From Sweltsa coloradensis (Eukaryota; Arthropoda; Insecta; Plecoptera; Chloroperlidae), in contig JAMZAV010000106.1 in assembly GCA_024449915.1 (NCBI GenBank), positions 496,001-560,000 on the forward strand: a stretch of 64,000 bases of DNA, in the 5' to 3' direction. Of this stretch, positions 22,073 through 34,459 are shown in pieces. The position numbers and the translations under genes are program-made. Every line of letters starts with the position of its first letter. Position 1 is the first letter of the stretch. The notes under the pieces are model-generated. The model was not told the origin of the DNA. It worked only from the letters and a program-made list of their open reading frames with translations, and searched no databases.

Positions 22073-23035
22073 TTACTTTATCTTATTACATTTAATTGTT
22101 AATAAATGTAACATACGCCTTCAAATAAAAATACACTTTTATTGAATTCAAAATGGTCTTTGTAACTGTAGGTACTGACACTCCCCCTTTTAATTGATAT
22201 CGACACACTGTTATATTACTTCCGCCACTTATCTCCCCACCATCTTGTTTCTACCCCTTCCTCACGTTAAAAACTCGGTCACTGGGTTACCCCCCCCCCC
22301 ACCCATCCTCATATCCCCCTCCCCTCCACTCCCCTCCCCCAACGTATTCGCTGTAGATTATCATTTCCTTTTTCTTAAATCCCCTCAGAAATAGGCCACT
22401 TTTCTGGGCTTAAACCCCCCCAATAAGCACGTGATAAAACCCCTAAGTGCACTCGGTCGTCCGGCGTGTCGCAATCCCCCGCGCTCCCCCACCCTCGCAT
22501 ATAGTGCGGATTTTGTTTATTTTTACACCGAGGCTGGTGTACACTTTACAGCCCGACCTGCCCCGGTTGTATTCAGTGCAACGCGCGGCAATGTCACTTC
22601 CAGGAGATATAGCGAGCTCATAAATTATTATCCGAGGAGCATGTTTCACATATCTGTAAGATGTCGCCTACTACTCTGGCCATATATCCACGTAAAGTGT
22701 AATGCGTCATGTACTGCGCAAGACATATGCACAGCGACTCTTTCACTTACTTTGCTCATTTCTCTTTTGAAAGTTAGGAGAGACGATATTTTCAAATTGT
22801 TACTTTCTTTAGTATGAACATTCGAAAATATTAAGATAATACTAAATTTAATTTTGAATATTCAAGTTTATTACGCAGCCACTATAAAAAAATCAACATC
22901 ATGATACATCCAAATATTAACGTATTAAATATTTGTTTAAGTAACACTCTAAAATAATGTACATAACGAAATTAAAATTATATTTTTACCCTGTAAATAT
23001 GTTGTTTTTTCAATACTTTTCATCACATTATAGAA
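22073..23035. other. No gene seen; C-rich stretch
   Basis: 22240-22350 is pyrimidine-rich with an 11-C run at 22290-22300. A 128-codon ORF at 22431-22817 shows no domain or composition typical of protein and is not called. Confidence 0.5.
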
Positions 23036-23642
23036 ACTAGGGAAACGCCAAAGTCGTTGTTAAACGAGTGAGTTAGCCAAGTGTTTTGACTTCTAAAACC
23101 GGACCGTCTGGTCACCTTATAGGAACTCACTCTGCTTGCCACCATTATTATATAAATTGAACATTCAAAATGCGAATCGTATTCAAAACGTATTAGCGTG
23201 AAACATTAACAAATTTCCAAGATAAAACAAAATCACCTAATTTTATTTCCCATTGAACACCCCTCAAAAATAATATGTGGGTATAAAAATATAAAAAAGT
23301 TAGAACTGACGGGTATCGAACCCCATGCATCCGTGCGGTAGGCTAAATGGTTACCACTAGGCCATGCAGGCCACGTCAACTTCGTCCCGCTAACTGATAG
23401 CAAACAAATGCCATTGATATTATTAAAAAATCACATTTTTATTTATTGTAGGCTTAAATCGCAATGGATCAAGCTGATTTTGTTAACAGTTCTCAGTAAA
23501 CTTGTACCGGATGTCTGTTTAAAATTTCAGCGCAATCTGTTCAGCGGTTCGGCTGATTTTCGACGTACAGACAGACAGAATCACAGAAATGAGAGCCGTT
23601 TGAGTTGAATGGAGACACTCAGTCGCTCCGCTCCCTCGTTAA
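23036..23642 (-). mobile_element. Helentron-like element, subfamily 2, copy 4
   Basis: Starts ACTAGGGAAACGCC and ends GCTCCGCTCCCTCGTTAA on the plus strand. Minus-strand 5' TTAACGAGGGAG is echoed inverted as TTAAACGAGTGAG near the other end. About 23310-23375 contains, on the minus strand, a tRNA-like block with A-box-like TGGCCTAGTGG and B-box-like GGTTCGATACC. It abuts the tail of SINE A copy 3. Confidence 0.7.
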
Positions 23643-24718
23643 TAAATACATTTGTATTTAGAGTCTACCCACTCAGTCACCGATTTTCAGTGGTAAACAT
23701 TAAACCAAAGCGGCCAAGCCAACCCTGTATAGGCCCCGACGCAATCGACGAGCGAGCGATAACCAACCAAAGATCGATATTTTTAACTAGGGAAACGCCA
23801 AAGTCGTTGTTAAACGAGTGAGAGAGCCAAGTGTTGAGTACCCGGGATCATCCCTTTTCCTCCCATATACCTAAGGCTGGATCAAGCTAAGTATGGGGAA
23901 TGATACCGGGTACTCAACACTCACTCACTCATTTGTTTAACAACCACTTTGGCGTTTCCCTAGTTATTTAAATTGAACATTAAAATGCGAATCATGTTCA
24001 AAACGTATTAGCGTGAAACATTAACAAATTTCCAAGATAAAACAAAATCACCTAAGTTTAATTTCCCATTTAACACCCTCAAAAATAATATGTGGGTGTT
24101 AAAATATAAAAAAGTTCGAGTAAACGGGTATCGAACCCCAACCCTCCGTGCGGTAGGTATAACGCTTACCACTGGGCCATGTCAGCCAGGTAGATCTCGT
24201 CCCGCTAGCTGCTACTAAACAAATGCTATCGATATTTAAAAAAATCACATTTTTATTTATTGTAGGATTAAATCGCAATGGATCTAGCTGAATTTGTTAG
24301 CAGTTCTCAGTAAACTCGTACCGGATGTATGTTTAAAATTTCAGCCCAATCTGTTCAGCGGTTCGGCTGATTTTCGACGTACAGACAGACAGACAGAATC
24401 ACAGAATTAGGGCCGTTTAAGTTGAATGGAGACACTCGGTCGCTCCGCTCCCTCGTTTAAATAGGAAATATAGCAATCAGTGGTGTGGACAGTGCGAACA
24501 CCCGCGGATTAACGCCATAAAAAACAAGACCGATTCAGAACAACTTTGAATTTATTATGTGCCTCGTTGATAGGGCGGAAAAAGTCACCGTTTACTAATT
24601 CCTATGACAAGAACTGGTGGACAATCAGATTTTTAAAACTGCCTAGAGCGGGAATCGAACTCTGGACCTTTTGCATCGGAGGCAGAGACGCTAACCACAA
24701 GACTAATGAGCCACACAG
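23643..24718 (-). mobile_element. SINE family A, copy 3, split by a nested insertion
   Basis: The two halves, 23643-23785 and 24461-24718, join to a normal family A SINE. The head (about 24718-24645) has the same pol III boxes with a few changes. The join has no extra or missing bases compared with copy 1, so the inserted element left no target duplication. Confidence 0.88.
23786..24460 (-). mobile_element. Helentron-like element, subfamily 2, copy 5, nested in a SINE
   Basis: The 675-bp element starts ACTAGGGAAACGCC and ends CTCCCTCGTTTAA. Removing it restores the SINE at an A/A junction (T/T on the minus strand) with no duplication, the insertion style reported for Helentrons. It carries the same tRNA-like block as copy 4 (about 24115-24190). 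Its first 176 bp form a large fold-back: the ACTAGGGAAACGCC terminus is repeated inverted at about 23948-23962, with roughly 60-bp arms. Confidence 0.8.
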
Positions 24719-27700
24719 CAGTAAATGTTCAGGGTTTTACTCGAGACAAACTGCTACTTATATAGTTGCTACGAAACCCTACATAGATGTTCACCAATAG
24801 CTGGTAATCGTTGCAATAACTGTTTGCCAACAGCTTGAACCTGGAAACTTACTTCAGTAACGACCACAAAATGGCTGTCACTTTGTACAGTTCGATTTAT
24901 CTGTTACACACGAAATTACAAAAAGAAAATAACACCATCATGTTTGTGATTTGAAGCGAGTCTGGGGTCTCTCATGTCTAACTAGTTCAGCTAGCGACTC
25001 AGCAGTTCATTACAGACTGAGGTTAAAGTTGCAGTCTAGTAAAACTACTACGTATTATAATTGTTTCATAAATGTGCTGTTGTCATAATGTACGGTACTC
25101 CGTTTTACTTCGGGTAAGCTATGTGAAATTTATACTAACTGACATAGAAATGCTTGCTTTCACGTTTGTGACAGATGTCGAGTGCAGTTGTGCGATTGTC
25201 TAGTTTATAATAATTGCATATCATTTTCTACATGACATATTAAGTATGTGCGTCAGCATTATGTTCATGTGACGTTTTATACTGCAATTTGATTTGTTTT
25301 AAAGTTGGAGGTGCAAATCAGATAAAAGTGCCCAATATATTAATCACAAGTGGTATAATAATGAAAGTTCTAACAAGTATTCGTATGTTAGTATTGTTAT
25401 GTTGTTATTAGTATATGTGGCTATAATAAAATGCATAATAGATACGTCCTAGAGGTAATGTACAGAGCTCCCAAATTGTAGAGATTTGAAGTTTAATTTA
25501 CTTATGTGACGAATTTATAAGTTTTTTATTTATTAATTAAACCAGTTGAATGGTATAAATGTAATGTTTGTTTAGAGTGTAGTTTAAATAAGATGTTCTA
25601 GATTCTATATTGCATTATCCCCTCGTCCTTTGAAAGTATTTAACCTTAAACAATAGCTGTGTATTTTACAAAATAAAATATTAACAAACCACAGTGTCAT
25701 AAAGAAACGCATTAGAATCTTAAAACGTAGGAACCGGATATCCCAAACATAGGAACTTATACGAAACGTTGGATAAAGCTTTTTTTTAAAAAATATTTGT
25801 AAGGCTCTACCACTCTTATAGAACAAAGATCACATTTCTTTAGTGCACATCCTTCGTTTTTATATATTTTCCCACCGATAACTTCTAAAATGTGATGCCC
25901 CGGTTAGTCTTCTCATTAGTATCACCTACGTCGTCGTCGTGCACTGCGGACTATCTGCAGCAGCCGTGAAGACCTGCGCGCGACCTGTCGGCCGAGATGG
26001 CAATCAGAGGTTGACCCTCGTCTAGAGCTAATAGCGGGTCTGTCGCACGCGTGACTAGCATACGAGATACAAGCCGCACAGGTTAACTTAACCCTCGCTC
26101 GTATTACCTCCATAGGTACAGTGCGCCGCTAGGTATGTGAAACACTGTGAACAAGTAGAGGCCACGGGCATGCTGTTTACGTAGTAAAAATCAAAATATA
26201 TTTTTTAACTTGTCGGAATTTAATTTACCATTAAGTAAGAATTTCTACTTAACCCGGCACCTCCACCAAGGGAAGATAACGTTTGAACATAGTTTTATAG
26301 TAACGGTAAGCTTTGCTCCCTATTTTGGGTACTACCACACTACCGCATAATATGTTATCTGTGACCGCACTGTACTGGTAAAAAACACTTAAAATTTTCA
26401 AATATTTAGGTTATGTTGAAAAAAGTCGAAAACTCCGAAAATTGCATGACATTAAACGTTACAAAACATCCGTGGATACTTGTCCATTTTATGCAATTAC
26501 ACAAAATAGTACTACTCCCGTATGTGTGATTGTTTTTTTATTTCCTCTTACTCCAATTGCGTTACTAGTTACAAGAGCATCAATACAAGCATTCAACAAC
26601 GATTGTTACAGGTGGTTAACACGAATTTTATAATCCAATACACTTCTAGAGACGTAAGGACTTCTGGTCATTACGATGAAACTGTCGAAAATTCATGATA
26701 AATGAGACGGTGAATAAAACAATGAATATATTTTAGAAATGTAAATAGATAATTATGCCAGGATTGCCGCAATTACAAATTTAAAAAATCCTATGATTTA
26801 CCCTTGACGAATATACCTGCTACAATCGTCTTGCTTTATGATTGTACGACATGCAAAATAGCCTCGATGCTCGGGTACAGAACTGGCAATAGAGCCCCCC
26901 CCCCCGCCAATTATCTTTGACCGTACCGCTCTATCCCTGCTGTGTCTTTGGGGACATTACGCACACAAAATTAGAGGTCCAATAACGCGTTTTCTGTTAA
27001 ATACCTCCCGTCGTTCTGTTTGGACTGTCCCTGATGGGGATTCCCCCCTCCCATTGTGGCCAGTGTTCTGTTTGCTGTGTGTGTGTTGTTTGCGCGATGG
27101 ACCTCGCTTAATTGCCAGTTAATGAATTAGACGATAGTTTAATTATCAAGAAACATGTCTCGGTTGTGGAAGGTGTGCGCTACTTGGAACCTGATACAGA
27201 TGTGATCGTATAACTCTTGTGTTCAGCAGCCCGCACTCTATCGCTTAAGTTTGGAACTAGCATTGACTTGTATAGCGGTACGTTAAGTATACGAGCTTGG
27301 TTGGAGACTCCAATCTTCTCAAAACGTATTTCAATGTTAAGTTACAACTTACAGTTTCCATTTACCGGCACACAATGTGACATGCACTAGTACTATGTAA
27401 CTATTACTATATGTAAGGGCACAAAACATAGACACCATTCATACATGTTCCATGTTCGAGTGTGCTGTGTTCTGTGTTCTGTCTGTATATTATAAGTTAA
27501 TTTGGTTTCTTTTAGATATTTGCATTGTTTGTTTTGTGATTGTGTCAAAAGAAACATATATTATTTGTTTTAAAATATTTAAGTATTTGATCTCTTACTT
27601 TTAGCAATATCGAACGTGCTAGTCCTAAAATGTAATTAACATAATTAAAAATACCAAATAAATAAGTACCGTTGATACAGCAGTCCTCTCCAGCCCAGAT

Positions 27701-28200
27701 TATTTTTTAATCTCCTTTTTTGAAGAAAACATTACTTTGTATTGTAGTCTATATTGTATACATAACTCAAATTTTATTTTCAAGACACCATTCGGACGAT
27801 TTTGAAATTTACAATCGTTCTTTATTTTATGTTGAACTCATGCTATGAGACCCAACTAAGGCGGAGTCTTACGTTACTAGAGCGAGTTTCCTTTTCTCGG
27901 CAGATACTCTAAATTACTCGTCCTCAAGAACATAATTAGTTATGAAACATCGTCGGCGTCTGTTTTACGCATCATTATACCATTTCGAAAGGGTGCTATG
28001 GTAAAACTTCACGGAAGGCACTAGTCTGGTTGAAGCTGTAAGGAACCAGTATAATAGCCTTGCAGACCTTTACAGCTGCCATTACCCGCACTCCTACCGG
28101 CGTAGCACGGCCACTCGCATCGGCCGGAATAAAAATTAGACCACGTTAAAGTAGTTTATTTATGGCTCTCACACCGCATCAAGATGTCCTTACACGACAG
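24719..28200. other. No gene seen; long single-copy stretch
   Basis: Mostly AT-rich. A CpG-rich patch lies at 25925-26115, a motif copy at 26252-26268 and an 11-C run at 26895-26905. Several TAATTA/TTAATT homeodomain-type words occur around 27110-27150, but such words are expected by chance here. Confidence 0.5.
26252..26268 (-). repeat. Recurrent 17-bp motif (exact, inverted)
   Basis: ACCCGGCACCTCCACCA, the exact reverse complement of the motif. Confidence 0.85.
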
Positions 28201-31200
28201 ACCGACTCGCTGAAAACTATAACTGATTTTAGGACCCTCTTAACTCCGACTCGCCGCAGTGTTGGCGCAGCTCGTAACTTCGGCATCCACCCCCGTCGCT
28301 GTGGATCTCCCTTAAAGTGAAGACCGCTCAACGAGGGAGCGAGCGGGACAACGCGATAACCGCAACACTTTCATCTGCGGAACATGGCATCCTTTGCGTT
28401 ATGTGATATTGTTTTGTCTTTGTTAGGATGTACCGAGCATTGTTTTTGCACAACAAAGCGCGTTGCTGTTGGACTTTGATTAATTACGCCGAAACGTCCC
28501 CGGTTCGGTTTCCTTGCCACCGCTGCCACCATTCTAGTGACCGGCCGGCGTTTTAGTCACTCGCAACCCTCGAAATCGCTATTAATCAATTAGTTTAATT
28601 TGTATCACTATTCGGACCCCAACCGTGATATCACCTACAACAAATGAACCAAACACCTTATAATGAGGACTATAACGCAACAAAATTTCCTCCGCGGTGT
28701 CTTTCCCCGCTCAAGATACACTCGGGTTATTTGTGATGACTGGCAACTTGACTATTACCCTTTGAAGATTTCACTCGTGTCTCAATTTTTAGCAACTACG
28801 GCGACTTTTGATGTAGACACGGACGTTATTGAGGAAGGGGGCGTGGCCAAGAGAGAGTGTGTGTGGTGATGTGTGTGGAGATCAATAGCAGACAATAACT
28901 ACTCTCACGCACCGTGGTGTAGCCGAGGAGCGACCACCAGCGAGGGTGACAATTACAAGGGGCGGGCTTCAATCACGTGCGTGATGGGGGAGTCAATGAA
29001 GAGGACGCCGAGGTGTTTACCACTGAATGGATTTCATTCTCGCGTTCAACTTTCGTCCCATTTCAACTTTGGCAATCGTAGCACCGTGTTCTGTCTCTCT
29101 AGTTCCGCTAATCTCTTTCAGTTTGTGCTTTAGTTTGGGATCACAATGGCTGCCTAGAGCGGTGGGAACTCGGGTGAATCTTAGATGCGTGGAATATTTC
29201 CAGATTATAATCGACGCTTCTCGCGCCTTTAATCGGCTCACATTTTCAGCCAATTTCCTTAACATAACTGTCAAAAATAAATTTAATCGTTAATTGCACA
29301 ATTACTAACCAAAATATAATTCGTTTTCTGTAATTGTACAAAGTACCAAACAGAAACATCAATAAAATGATTGCTTTATTTAAAGTGGCATAAGACCTTC
29401 CGAAGGTAAATAAATTATACGAGAGAAATTCCCTTACTTTCAATACAAATTGACTTCTTCAAAGTCTCGAAAGTTAAGTCACTCAAACACAGCACAGTAA
29501 CCGCTTGGGCATCGGCAAGTAAAGACCACTCACTCACAATCACACTCGCTTTCTACATTACTATTGTTATCCTTATCCTGGAGTTTTAAGCAACGTTGTT
29601 TCATTGTTACAATTACAATATCAGCCATTATAGTATGTATGTTATTTGTCATAAGTTCATCGACTTTTCCGTGTATTTTAGGTTATACAAAACCCATTAA
29701 AATTGTGACAAAATAATTTCCAACAAAAAATACTAAAATTAATTTGATAGCATATAATCGTCTGAATTATTTCAAACGATTTGAAATCAACAAATTACTG
29801 ATTGGTTGGATAGTTGGATAGTTAATTAAAATAATGGGCTCGACGACGTTTGTTTGTTTAAAATGTGAGCCAGCGTATTGTGCTGTTTGGCGTAATTAGT
29901 TTATTGGTACACCACTGTAAACGAACTTTCTCCATTTTCAACACCAATTCATTGCTTTTGGGCAAAATAACGATTCATTTTTATTTTCATTGTAAATTTC
30001 ATGTCTAAATTCTTATAAGTGGACACCACAGTTTATTTGGAACCTGCAAGGTCTTTTCAAGATACCGGTCCGACATTTCTTTAAAAAGTTGAGGGGGCGA
30101 GGGGGTAAGATATTCTGCTTACCAAGTTTTTTCATTGTTTACACCGCCAATTTATTACTTTTGGGTATCACAAAAACGAGAATTGTATTTCATATTCACC
30201 ACAAATCCCTGCCCCTGATTAATGTTGCTTCTTGGGATTTGTACACAAAACATACATAGGTAGAAACATCTTACTTTTTCTTCATCCTGTACCTAAAAGA
30301 TCTGTCTACGTACTTTTTACTTCACCATCAGCGAACACTATTCCCTCATTGTGGCCTGTGTAATAACAGAGACTCTGGCTGTGACACCAGAGACTAGACA
30401 CACCATAAAGATACAATTTAATGCGCTGTCTCCACCTCGCCACCACCCGCTCTGTTGTCGTGAAGAGAAACTACTTAGTTTATGCCGAGCATTTTTCTTG
30501 AGTGAAAGTTACTGTTATGACTCGAGGGAAGTCTATTACGATATGGGTACGTCTCCTCCGAGAAAGATTCCACCTTGAAGGTGAGTATCAAGGATCGCTT
30601 TTGTCCCTTAGTGGCGGTCAATAAACATTTTAACGTTCTTCTAGTGGAGGGAGTTTCGTTGTATCGAGGTCGAGAGGAGACGGTTTGAGAACTGCTGCAT
30701 ATTGACATAAACGCGGGGGGCCCAGGGGGGTTAGGCCCTAACAGAGCGGACGAGTTTTCTCCGAGTTTGTTCATTTCAACTCAAACTTTAGCTTTTCTCT
30801 AGTCAATCCAATCCGGTGGCCGCGCCGCCCTCTCCCAAAGCTCTCGTGTCCCCGACCAGAGGTCGCTGTCGTCGTCATGAGCGGCGCGTGCGCAGAAGAC
30901 TCGGTTGTCAGAGGGCCCTGTGTTGACTGGGGTTGTACATCAATGATTTAACACAAGTTCGACCAAATTAGACCCTTTTTCTCATTGTCAAGAGTTAATC
31001 ATTTATCACCAGCTCCTTTCATGATTTCACAAAAAAAATCTCGATCAATAGTGACAACTTTGTAAACAGAACAACTCATACTGAATTTTGTTAATCGACA
31101 TTGACAGTTCAGTAAAGGGTTAACATAAACTAAAAGAACGCTGCGTACAACTTTTTATATTTCCAAAGTTGCCACTGTTGATGGACAAGTTGTCATTTCA

Positions 31201-31822
31201 GTTAGTAAAAGGACCCAATGTTGACATATTTATATTATTGCGAGAATAAAATTAATCCCAGTAACATATTTCCACCACTCACTAAAATAAAGACAAAGGT
31301 GTGGAGGTCGCATAGAACGCCTCCCTCCCCTAAGTTGCGCTTTTCGATTCTTGTCTCTCTGATCGGCCCACAAAGCTACAACTTCACGTCGCGCCCACAT
31401 TCTGCACGTGTGTTGAAATGTTTGTTTGACCCCATCTCTGTTGGATGTGTGACACAACACAATGTATTTACCTTGTAAATAATAGTGTTGTGTTAACGAA
31501 TGTGTTCCATCCCTTTGAATGCGATATCAAACCGTGCGCGCCTTGGATGATATAGTTACTCGTACACTGAAAGACAATCTACCACTATAGTTTGTTTCGA
31601 ATTAACCAACACACCGTCAACATGTTTACTCAGGGGAAATTCCACTCTGTTGTTCACACCAACATTTCAAATTGATAGGAATTAAAAAACTGTGGCCGTA
31701 GTATATTCAATTTCACATTGACTCACAAACTTTGAAACGTGAGACTGTATTGGGATTGGATTGAATTCTGAGGTACATGTTTACATGTCAAGAATCGAAC
31801 AAGGATTCAATCCGGTTTTAAT
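28201..31822. other. No gene seen; some GC-rich patches
   Basis: 28230-28560 and 30815-30905 are richer in CpG than their surroundings. ORFs up to 99 codons on both strands around 28660-29290 and 30350-30770 overlap each other and show no recognisable domain. Confidence 0.5.
30884..30894. promoter_or_regulatory. NRF1-type site in a CpG-rich patch
   Basis: GCGCGTGCGCA matches the palindromic NRF1 consensus. It lies in the CpG-rich patch at 30815-30905, where promoters often occur. No gene start is evident, so this is only a motif match. Confidence 0.35.
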
Positions 31823-32068
31823 AATGCCATCTAGCGGTAGCTATGTAAACTTCTTCATTATTACAATAATGCCATCTAGCTATGTAGACTTTTTAATCAT
31901 TACAATAATGCCATCTAGCGGTAGCTATGTAAACTTCTTCATTATTACAATGCCATCTAGCGGTAGCTATGTAAACTTTTCATCATTACAATATGCCATC
32001 TAGCTGTAGCTATGTAAACTTCTTCATCATTACAATGCCATCTAGCAGTAGCTATGTAAACTTCATCA
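31823..32068. repeat. Minisatellite of six ~41-bp units with CTCF-like motif
   Basis: Six units start AATGCCATCTAGC and continue GGTAGCTATGTAAACTTCTT with small indels, giving spacings of about 38-45 bp. On the minus strand the best units contain CCGCTAGATGGCA, one mismatch from the CTCF core consensus. The 80-codon reading through the array is a repeat artefact. Confidence 0.92.
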
Positions 32069-34231
32069 TTTTTTTATTTTCTTAAAAAGAACAAAAATAA
32101 CAACATTCGTGAATGTTTTGTGGCTGATTAACACAAAACTTTGAAAATCTATTACTAAAGGGCTGTCTCTATATGCTGTATTGACAATTTTGCAAAGTTG
32201 TATATAATTCGGATGCTTCTGAGCCGAGCGAATAGCTATTTAATAATTGTTTAAATTAAACTGTACTATTCCCTCTTAATATACGGGTTAAAATAATAAT
32301 GTATAATATTTATTATACTTTTGTACAAAAGTTTAAACATGCACTTTATTACAAACAATTAAATTCTAAAATGTGGGTTTAAGGACGGATTCAGTATTTC
32401 AATTGGAGTATTTCTGTATACTCGGCACCTCCATCAAGATAATTCAATGTGTGATAACATTTTATTAATTTGTATGTTCTGCGGTAATGTGATGATCTGA
32501 TTTATCATCATTCAATCATCATCATCATCATCGTCAAACTTTATCTGGGAAACTTCAACCCACATTATAATTCAAAACTCCTAAATCACCAAAACGTAAT
32601 GTTGTGATCAAGAAGGTTGTGAGAATACTAAAATATGATCATGCAAGTTCCATATTACGTATAATTAACTTTATATTATGTGTCCTACTTACATTGTCAG
32701 TATTTCATTCAATGTCAGTTAGTCAGCTTGAAGTGTTTCATTAAACTGTAATTACAAATCGCTCTTCTGAAACTACAATGCCAACACTACAGCATCTGCT
32801 CAGTGGCAAAAGTATTAAACTAGTACAGCAAGTTGCGAACTAATGTACAAACCGTATGCTCAGTGCTTGATGCTGGAATGATTTGTGTACAGAGTAGTGG
32901 AACAACATCTAAACCCCACGACATGCTAGATGGAGGTGCAACAGCGGGAACATGCAATCCCGTGCAGACAAAATACCCGGGTTAGAATATCACCACTCGC
33001 ACCTTCAAAACTTGCATTGATTTCGATACCATCATCTAAAACCTATTACCGGTATATGTTTGTTATTAAATTGCTAGGCAACAATTAATTAAAGCTGGAT
33101 AAAATGGCTCTGTTCTAATTAACGAAAAGTGCAGATACGAGGTTTTGCAATTAGGGTATCGATTTTGTTTATTATAAAAAGTCCGTTTCGTGACTTAATT
33201 GTGGCTAATCTACAATCAATTGCGGATGATCCACAACTAGACACATTCATGTGTATGTTAGGTAGGTAGCACTCCCTTACATATGTTAGGTAGATAGCAC
33301 TCCCTTATATATGCATCACTTTTCTGTCCGTCCGTTTTTTCAATAACCCTTGGGTCAGGGGCGAAGGCCGCTATCGCCATTTTCAAATGAGTCGTTTTGT
33401 GTCCTCGGCTCCTCCCCCGAGAGGTTCAATGCGGGATAAGAATATATTTTGGTACTCCCATACTAATGCTTGTTATGTAGTTGCTAAACAAATTATTCTA
33501 TTGTAAAGACTTTAATTTTGGTTTCAAAGGGTTTTGGCACATGTACATGTTACGTTTTCTTCTACTTCTACAAACTTATCTTACTTGTCTTTAAAGTGTT
33601 TTGACAGTTTTGAACCAGTGGACGAAAAAACTCGTACATCAAACGTTATTTCAGAAAATGATTTTCCCTTCGTATTGGAGACAAAGGTGTATTTAAATAT
33701 AATTAAAAAAATTATAGCTCAAAATTAAGTATTGCACCTAGAATTTAACTTTTCTTATTTTGCATAATGGCCAAAAAAGAGCTATTGTCGCGTACAAAAA
33801 AATCCCCTTTTTTATTCAAGTTCCTCTTTCAAACAAACCAACTTTCAACCATTTTCCTTTGACTTTCAAAATATCGGTAAGAGTGCTATGGAATAGCCTT
33901 AAATTGTATTTGAAATGTTTTTTGGTTCTGTACAGTACATTTTTTCATTATCCGCTACTTTATTAAAAATTTAAAAATCAAGAGCCACGTCTTTTGAAGT
34001 CGTTCGTAATAAAAGGTTCGTTTCCCACCTCTACTGTCCGCCGTTTGATTTCTCTGGCTTCGCATATTATATCTCTACCTCCCTCACCCCCCGCCAGAGC
34101 GCGCGGAGTGCGTCGTCCGCGGCGCGTGTAGCCAGCCTAGGGGTGCTATACCTTTCCGTTCATTAACCAACTCATTAGGAAGCCGCTTTTGATGGGCTTA
34201 TGTTCTACCGATGACAAACGGTCGTCACGTT
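32069..34231. other. No gene seen
   Basis: Contains a diverged motif copy at 32421-32436 (CTCGGCACCTCCATCA), a short (CAT)n-like run near 32510-32535 and a 28-bp tandem duplication at about 33254-33309 (ATGTTAGGTAG then TAGCACTCCCTTA). A GC-rich stretch begins near 34085. Confidence 0.5.
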
Positions 34232-34258
34232 ATGCAAATTTGTTTTATATATAAAAAA
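34232..34258 (+). promoter_or_regulatory. Candidate core promoter: octamer plus TATA box
   Basis: The POU octamer ATGCAAAT (34232-34239) lies just upstream of TATATATAAAAAA (34246-34258). GC-rich DNA lies on both sides (34085-34140 and 34305-34430). A transcript would start near 34280. Prediction from motifs only. Confidence 0.35.
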
Positions 34259-34279
34259 GGAATGTTTTGCTTGGGTTTT

Positions 34280-34453
34280 TAAATACAACTTCAAAAGGAG
34301 CGTGTGGACAAAGCCGTCTGCGCACGACACGCGCTGAGGTCGTCTGTTGTTGTTGGAGGCGCTCGCTGAACGTGTCGGGACGAGGGGACGAAGACAATCG
34401 AGACGACGTGAGGGGGGTTGTGCGGTACTAGATCTTTCAAGATGCTGGATACG
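34280..34453 (+). CDS. Candidate first exon (5' UTR plus 4 codons)
   Basis: Downstream of the predicted TATA box there is no ATG until ATGCTGGATACG at 34442-34453 (Met-Leu-Asp-Thr), which has A at -3. This is followed at once by the donor GTGAGG. The exon would end between codons. The next exon cannot be identified, so the product is unknown. The start of the exon is an estimate. It may be a chance combination. Confidence 0.22.
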
Positions 34454-34459
34454 GTGAGG

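Noticed and set aside
22431..22817. 128-codon ORF
   Set aside because: No recognisable domain, and an overlapping frame is open on the opposite strand. It begins in C-rich low-complexity DNA.
31823..32068. CRISPR-like direct repeats with spacers
   Set aside because: The units are tandem with near-identical linkers, in an animal genome with no cas genes.
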